Assembly (NCBI GenBank): GCA_020284085.1
Contig: JACEVL010000771.1
Coordinates: forward strand, 303,001-367,000
Source: Aporrectodea caliginosa
Taxonomy: Eukaryota; Annelida; Clitellata; Crassiclitellata; Lumbricidae
Length of the DNA: 64,000 nt
Direction of reading: 5' to 3'
This document shows positions 58,241 through 64,000 of this stretch, one piece after another (positions within the stretch are counted from its first letter, which is position 1; the number at the start of each line of letters is the position of its first letter). The notes under the pieces were generated by a model. The model ran no database searches, had not been told where the DNA came from, and saw only the letters and a list, made by a program, of their open reading frames with translations. The position numbers and the translations under genes are program-made.

Positions 58241-59235
58241 TGGTGAATAGCCAGCAGATGTAAGAGGGTTAAGAAGGTTTGAAATGAGTTTGAGAGAACG
58301 GAATTGAGTATCCATCGAAGATGATTCCAAGGTTGCAGACTGGAGAGGATTAAGGCGCAATCTCGTCATCTTCGATGGATCTGTCGACCACAAAACCATG
58401 CTATATCGCAACCGCTCTATGCACATTCATGACCGCTGTCGACTGCGCCCAACACTTGGTTACAAGACCGCCTGCACAATAGCCACCTCAATTGTTCATT
58501 CCAAGCTCAAATAATTCCGTTCTCTACAACATTAACTCTTATCAAGAAAACGTCATCAAACAATCCATTACGCTCTCGCCCCCTCATTCGCCCTAACACG
58601 CGACCACCACCACAAACCTCTGTTCTCAAATTAATTCACTGGCTAAGAAGTCCTCAGCGCATCCATTAAAACATTGCATCTTTTACCTACAACTCATTTC
58701 AAACATTTCAAAGGTACGGTATACATTTTGAAGCTCTGGTCGAGTCTTCAGACGTGTTCGCCAACTGCTGACCTGATCTGCTATCGCCGAGTGATCGCTT
58801 CTGGTTCCTGACTACCTGACAGCCGAAAGATGCCAGCCATTCTCCTGCTGATTGCCCTTTTGGGAGTTGGGCACATCGAGGCAACCGATCGTATGTATTT
58901 GTAGCCTAATCAATTTGCATATAATGAAAACGAAGGAGATGAAGCTAAAAACAAATTCGAAAGAACAGATTGACGACAAAAGAAGAAATAGACCAGAGGA
59001 AAGAAGATGAAGAAAGTGGGAAAAAATTATTAAGAAGAGCACGAGGAGGAGGAGGAGAGAAATGTGGAGGAGGAGATGGTAAACGACTATATTATATATA
59101 TATTGATTTTATAGATTAGGGTTGTCCCCAGAATTTTAATTGACTTCGCTCAGGATCTAATATTGTTCCTTTCTTGTAAACTACCTTTTCTGTGGTTCTA
59201 GTAATATTGTTGTCGTTTTTATGCTCGTCTGTCGT
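58235..59235 (+). repeat. Duplicated 1 kb block, copy 2 (C2 5' part)
   Basis: Paralogue of 55567-56575 with a few indels. The head-to-head LINE junction is altered (58320-58375). Confidence 0.85.
58830..58890 (+). CDS. Signal-peptide exon of gene C2 (rest beyond window or lost)
   Basis: Encodes MPAILLLIALLGVGHIEATD plus one base, donor GTATGT, identical in protein to C1. The UTR exon likely starts at 58714. No VWA exon follows within the remaining 5.1 kb. The expected intron sequence is present but swollen by a purine tract and a hAT element, so the VWA exon may lie right of the window. Confidence 0.55.
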
Positions 59236-60290
59236 CCACATTATTATTTGATGACGATAATCTTCTTCCAGTTTCTCGACTGCGAGCGGGGCAAATGTCA
59301 TCAACCTAACTTGCAGGCTTTCTCTAGCACACGATTATCTTTATCTCGTCTGGTTATATCGATGCGCACTTTTATCACTTTGTATTTTGATGAAAATGTA
59401 CATCAGCGCATTTACAGCGAAAAGAACATCAGCAGTCTGTGTGATTTGTTTGGTCACCGACTAAGCTGGGTATTTTATTAGACCAACGCCTAGATAAATC
59501 TATGGATCTTCTTACGTTACCCACTTGTATGGCAGTCTAGCACTTTCTTCTCTTTCCAACTTCTTTCGTTTTAAATTAATTTATGCCCAGCTTAGAATCT
59601 CACATCCACCTGTCATTCTCCCATCTCTGCTAGCACCGGGAGTCAGTCGCTAAGGAGTTACCGCTAACTAAATGAGTTAGCGATTGACTTAACAGCTTAG
59701 TCGAATGAGTCGCATGCTTATCAACTGACTAACCGACTTGCTATCGACTTCTAGGGTAATTTCGGTATTTAGCTACCTATTAATGTATCGAGTGTTTCGA
59801 TCGATTTGGCTCGGGCGACGATCGACTCGATCGACTTGGCAAATTAATGATCGACTTAGTGAACTTTTTGTCGATTTGTACTGTAGAGTCTTGTCCAAAA
59901 TTGCTGACGACTGTTTTATTCTTATATTCTAGTATTCCAGTAACTAAATTACTCAGGAATTTCAATTGCACATACTTCCTCAAACTGTCAAGCAGTAATT
60001 GAACTGGAAAGTAACATTTCAGGTATTATAGTGATATCGTGCGTGCCTGTGGTTGACTTGTAAGGACTTAGCGGTGGCGTTGGTCAATGGCGGGTGGCGG
60101 ATTAATCTCCGCACGAACCACTGTTAACGTTGTTGAAAAATGTTTTAGCGTCTCCATCTTTTCATCTATTTTTGTGACATATATATTATACTATCTAGGC
60201 GTCTCTCGTTCTGCGTCATTTTTGATAGGCGTGAGAGAAATTGGTAATACCACAATTCAGTACAGTTAAGACTTTCATGTTGATAAATAA
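59236..60290 (+). repeat. C2 intron 1, paralogous to B intron 1
   Basis: Matches 28680-29830: ATGCTCGTCTGTCGTCCAC, the AGTCGCTAAGGAGTTACCG block, the CGATCGACTTGG repeats and GGCGGGTGGCGG. C1 lacks this part. Confidence 0.7.
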
Positions 60291-60387
60291 AGTTACAAGT
60301 TAAATCAAATAAATATTTTTCCAAGATGATTGATAATGAAACTACACATATAAAAACATCGGCACCTTGCCTGTAGTTCACCACACG

Positions 60388-61027
60388 GAAGAAGAAAAAA
60401 ACAAGAAGAAGATAAGCAGAAGAGAAAAAGAAAATAGAGGAGAAAAAAAGAAGAAGAGAAAGTAGAAGAATGCGAAGAAGAATGCGAAGATGCAAAGAAT
60501 GCGAAGAAAAAGAAGAAAAAGAAGAAAAAGAAGAAGAATGCGAAGAAGAAGAATGCGAAGAAGAAGAATGCGAAGAAGAAGAAGAAGAAGAATGAAGAAG
60601 AAGAAGAAGAATGCGAAGAAGAATGCGAAGAAGAAGAAGAAGAAGAAGAAGAAGAAGAAGAAGAAGAAGAAGAAGAAGAAGAAGAAGAAGAAGAAGAAGA
60701 AGAAGAAGAAGAAGAAGAAGAAGAAGAAGAAGAAGAAGAATGCGAAGAAGAATGCGAAGAAGAAGAATGAAGAAGAAGAATGCGAAGAAGAAGAATGCGA
60801 AGAAGAAGAAGAAGAATGCGAAGAAGAAGAAGAATGCGAAGAAGAAGAAGAAGAAGAATGCGAAGAAGAAGAAGAAGAAGAAGCAGAAGAAGAAGAAGAA
60901 GAAGAAGAAGAAGAAGAAGAAGAAGAAGAAGAAGAAGAAGAAGACGAAGAAGAAGAAGAAGAAGAAGAAGAAGAAGAAGAACAAGAAGAACAAGAAGAAC
61001 AAGAAGAACAAGAAGAACAAGAAGAAC

Positions 61028-61060
<33 letters not shown>

Positions 61061-61080
61061 TAGAAGAAGAAGAAGAAGAA

Positions 61081-61124
<44 letters not shown>

Positions 61125-61400
61125 TGATGAAGAAGAGGAAGAAGAAAAAAAGAAGAGGAAGAAGAAGAAGAAGAAGTAATGGAGCATAGGATAAGAAAAG
61201 ATAAAGATAAAGAGAAATAAAGAATAGGAGATAAAGAAGAAAAAATAAAAAGAAGGAAAACATTAGAAAAAAGATGATGATGAAGAAAAAGAAGTAGAAA
61301 AAATGAAGAAGACAAGGCGAAGAAGAAGAAGAAGAGAAGAAAGCGAAATGAAGACGAGGTAGAGAAGAAGATGAAAAGGAGAAGAAAATAAGGAGAGGAG
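60388..61400 (+). repeat. Purine tract of about 1 kb, mostly (GAA)n
   Basis: The + strand is almost all A and G, with GAAGAAGAATGC interruptions at 60460-60860 and GAAGAACAA units at 60980-61035. Very long lysine/glutamate/arginine frames on + and phenylalanine/leucine/serine frames on - are composition artefacts. Confidence 0.95.
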
Positions 61401-61429
61401 GAAATCGCGAAGTTGCTCAAGCAATCCTT

Positions 61430-61690
61430 AAGAGGCAGCCTTGGACAAGAAATGATGGTGACATTTTATTTCTAGATTTCCTCTCCTTCGCCGTCTGATC
61501 TTCACACCGACAGTCAGAGTCAATGTAGTATTAAGTTATAACTGAGCTCATCTTCATGTCTTAACTGAAATTTGAATCCAGGCCTATGGCTTCCAAATTG
61601 GCCCACCAGTCATGTATGCTGCAACAGATTATTGAGCAATCCAACGAATTGCAAACAAATATCGATCTTCGACGTCGTTTTGTAGTCAGT
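61430..61690 (+). repeat. Intron block paralogous to 57080-57335
   Basis: Shares GGCAGCCTTGGACAAGAA and the GCAACAGATTATTGA.CAATCCAACGAATTGC segment with the sequence just upstream of the C1 VWA exon. In C2 a VWA exon should follow, but the hAT element comes next. Confidence 0.7.
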
Positions 61691-61696
61691 GATAAC

Positions 61697-63911
61697 TAGG
61701 GTGTCCCACGATAGCATAGGAAAAATAAAATTGTTGAAACTTTTGATGCACTCCCTCCTAAAAGTTTCTTTATGATCCCGTAATATTACCTGCCAAGTTT
61801 TATGACATTTCGAAAATATTTAGGGGTCCCGCAAGGCTCATAGAGTTAGTGCAGTTTGTCGTAAATTACGCATGGCATCATTGACTTTTAAATATTTAGG
61901 TGACAACATTTTTGATCCCATAATAACATGTTTAGTATCACTATAAAGCTCTTAAACAGCAGAATCTACAGATTTAACCTTCTTGTATATTATATGCATA
62001 AAGTTTCAATTATGAAGAAGACATAAAGCACACTACCAGAAGATATCAAATTTTTTGGCTTGCAAATCATGGAAGACTTTCGAGCCTTTAAATCTGTCGG
62101 GCACTGGGAAGGCAAGCTGCTCCCTGACATAACTGGAGTAAACACGGACAAAGTGAACTGATGGCCAGTCCTGATTTCTTCTCTAGTTAATAGAAATACT
62201 AAACTTCTGGGTGTGCCAAAGTTGGCTTCTGTGTCAAGACAGGCAGCAGCAGTAGCAGTTCTAGACCATATGAAGTCGTGGCAGTGCGATACATTTATTA
62301 TCGGCATGTGTTTTGACACAAGGGCCTCAAATACCGGCAGAGTTAATGGAGCCTGCACTTTTCTAGAGGCAGCCACCGGTCGTAATCTGCTGCAGATGGC
62401 TTGTCAACATCACATGTTTGAAGTCCTGTTGTCTTATATATATTCGTAGTGTGCCTTGGTAAAGTTTGTCCATCAACTGGGGGAGGCATTTTTCTCTTCA
62501 AGCGATCTAAAGATAAATGGTCCGACCTGGCTCACCTTCAACCAAAGCTTCATTAATGTCTGTCTGTGTCTGACAAACTGAAGGAGTTCATTACTGAACA
62601 GCTTCAACTTGACCATCCTCAAGATGATTAGAGAGAATTCTCCAACTCGCGGCATCCGTGTTTGGATTGAGCAGTTCGACAGCGGTTCGCAAGCCTGGTG
62701 CCCCTCTAGAGCGCGTTGGATGGCGAATGCATTATATATACTCAATGAAGATTTAGTTGCGTTTTGATGGAACCCAATCGGTTATCCAATTGACGGCCCG
62801 TGAATTACATGGCATCCACGATTTAACATTATGTTTTAGTCAACATCTGCATGCAATCGTGGTTTTCGTGTCGAGTCACTGCTGATTCACCCATCAATGA
62901 CATTCAACTAATAAAAAGGCTGCATTATTACGATGCTGCTGCTCTGAAGACCACTGAAGATGATGCTGTGTCATTCTTGGTACCTAAGCCAAGAGCTGGA
63001 AACCCTCTCTGTTCTCACACCATCTCTCTTCTGAAGATAAAGCACAGCTTATGTTGACAATGAAAGGTGATCGAGGATTGCACTTTGTTCAATCTCTTTC
63101 CCGTACGAAAAGGGAATTATATGTTTCTCGAAGCTTCTTCCGAACTACCGCCAACTCATCGTGGCTTGTACCCTCGATATTCCATGTGAAGAGTGACCCA
63201 AAAGCCAATTGTATAAGATCGCATGTCAGCTTGTTAATAACTTTGCCTGTGTAAATGACAATGCTGAGCTTGGAGTTGCTCTTATACAGAATTTCAATTC
63301 AACAAGAACGAAGAACAGAAACAGTTTCTTCTGCAAGTTGTTGAAAAACACAGTCATGACTTTTCTAAGTGCAATCGTGACAATCTTGTAGACATGTAGA
63401 TTATTGTAAAATGTAGAACTGAACAATATGCAGCTGAAGGTATAAACAGTGATTAAAAATAAGCAGAGGCAGGTATGGGGTAGCTGAAACCATGGCTGGT
63501 TGCATAATCAAGAATTTGTAATAATGATTCCTCCTAACGATTAATGGCAATAACTGATATTGAGAAAGTTCAAAAATCTTGAGTTGCTGTACAATTTTTT
63601 CATTATTTATTCGTAAAACCATACCTATGTACGCAATAAAGTCAGATACTTGTAGTTTCCACTATTTAGGAGCTTTCCATTGGTATTAAACATGTTATCA
63701 TGGGATCCAAGGTTGTTGTCTAAAAGCATTAATAAATTGGGCACGTCCGACGCAAATTATGCCAACATGGTGAAATGTGAGTGTCTTGCGGGACCCCTAA
63801 ATATTTTTAAAATTTTATAAAATTTTCCAGGTGTCATTATGGGACCATAAAGAAACGTTTTAGAGGGAGTGCATAAAATATTTCGACAAAAAATATTTCT
63901 GGGACACCCTA
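61697..63911 (+). mobile_element. hAT-like transposon with decayed transposase, 2215 bp
   Basis: The outermost 12 bp are perfect inverted repeats, TAGGGTGTCCCA. Similarity continues inward for about 130-150 bp, including GCACTCCCTC, GTTTCTTTATG and AAATATTTAGGGGTCCCGCAA. The 8-bp duplication GTGATAAC flanks it at 61689-61696 and 63912-63919. This places it in, or close to, the hAT superfamily. Confidence 0.85.
62036..63060 (+). pseudogene. Transposase-like remnant inside the hAT-like element
   Basis: Broken frames on the + strand read as one protein family. The clearest part (62213-62449) holds CFDTRASNTGRVNGACTFLE followed by NLLQMACQHHMFEVLL. The D-x-x-A-x-N spacing and the later C-x-H-H resemble hAT transposase signatures (D.A.N and C..H). 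A later part reads SRARWMANALYILNEDLVAF, then AAALKTTEDDAVSFLV. Stops at several points (for example 62160 and 62447) show it is inactive. I recognise the DT.ASNTG pattern from uncharacterised invertebrate proteins; assignment to hAT rests mainly on the termini. Confidence 0.6.
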
Positions 63912-64000
63912 GTGATAACACTGCACAACTGTACAGAGGTTTTGCTTCCTGAAAACTGTTGGGTGTACTTATGGCTTTTGGGCTGCTGATCACGAAAATG

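Noticed and set aside
60166..61420. Very long open frames (up to 371 codons) rich in K/E/R on + and F/L/S on -
   Set aside because: They arise from the (GAA)n purine tract; all frames are open together and composition is extreme.

Overview
This is nuclear DNA from an animal, not a microbe. The genes are short exons joined by GT-AG introns. The space between them is AT-rich and full of non-LTR retrotransposon remnants, a tRNA-derived SINE, hAT-like DNA transposons, MITEs and microsatellites. There is no operon structure, rRNA or CRISPR array. The style fits an invertebrate, probably marine, but I cannot name the species from the sequence.

The genes form one head-to-tail array on the + strand. 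Each encodes a small secreted protein with a single von Willebrand factor A (VWA) domain. The gene pattern is: a coding exon of 61 nt (signal peptide, phase 1), two VWA exons of about 202-205 nt and 301-307 nt (phases 1/2 and 2/0), and a short last exon that closes the domain. I resolve three complete models: A1 (6369-8720, 216 aa), A2 (17925-22136, 216 aa) and B2 (32419-38422, 229 aa). B1 (28435-30177) and C1 (56172-57692) have only signal-peptide exon plus first VWA exon. B0 (14979-15039) and C2 (58830-58890) are lone signal-peptide exons; C2 may continue past the window. The B and C subfamilies also share a TATA box 30-31 bp upstream of an initiator-like A and a probable noncoding leader exon.

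Region by region: 1-1200 is the 3' flank of a copy lying left of the window. 4910-16295 (A1 plus B0) and 16503-30403 (A2 plus B1) are two large tandem units. 26420-30403 and 30404-34396 are a near-identical 4 kb tandem duplication carrying B1 and the 5' half of B2. 34.4-44 kb holds the rest of B2 and two copies of its 3' flank, invaded by three retrotransposons. 44.5-55.4 kb is almost all mobile DNA: several hAT-like elements with 8-bp target duplications, a foldback element with a 9-bp duplication, and large microsatellites. 55.4-64 kb holds the C genes, a 1 kb purine tract and a hAT-like element with a decayed transposase.

The array gives a readable history: large duplication, then a LINE insertion, then a 4 kb duplication whose breakpoint lies in the LINE tail. 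Paralogue comparison also shows gain or loss of the hexamer GGCCTA at TA sites. The proteins probably act outside the cell as binding or adhesion modules; their partner is unknown. No enzyme pathway is visible.
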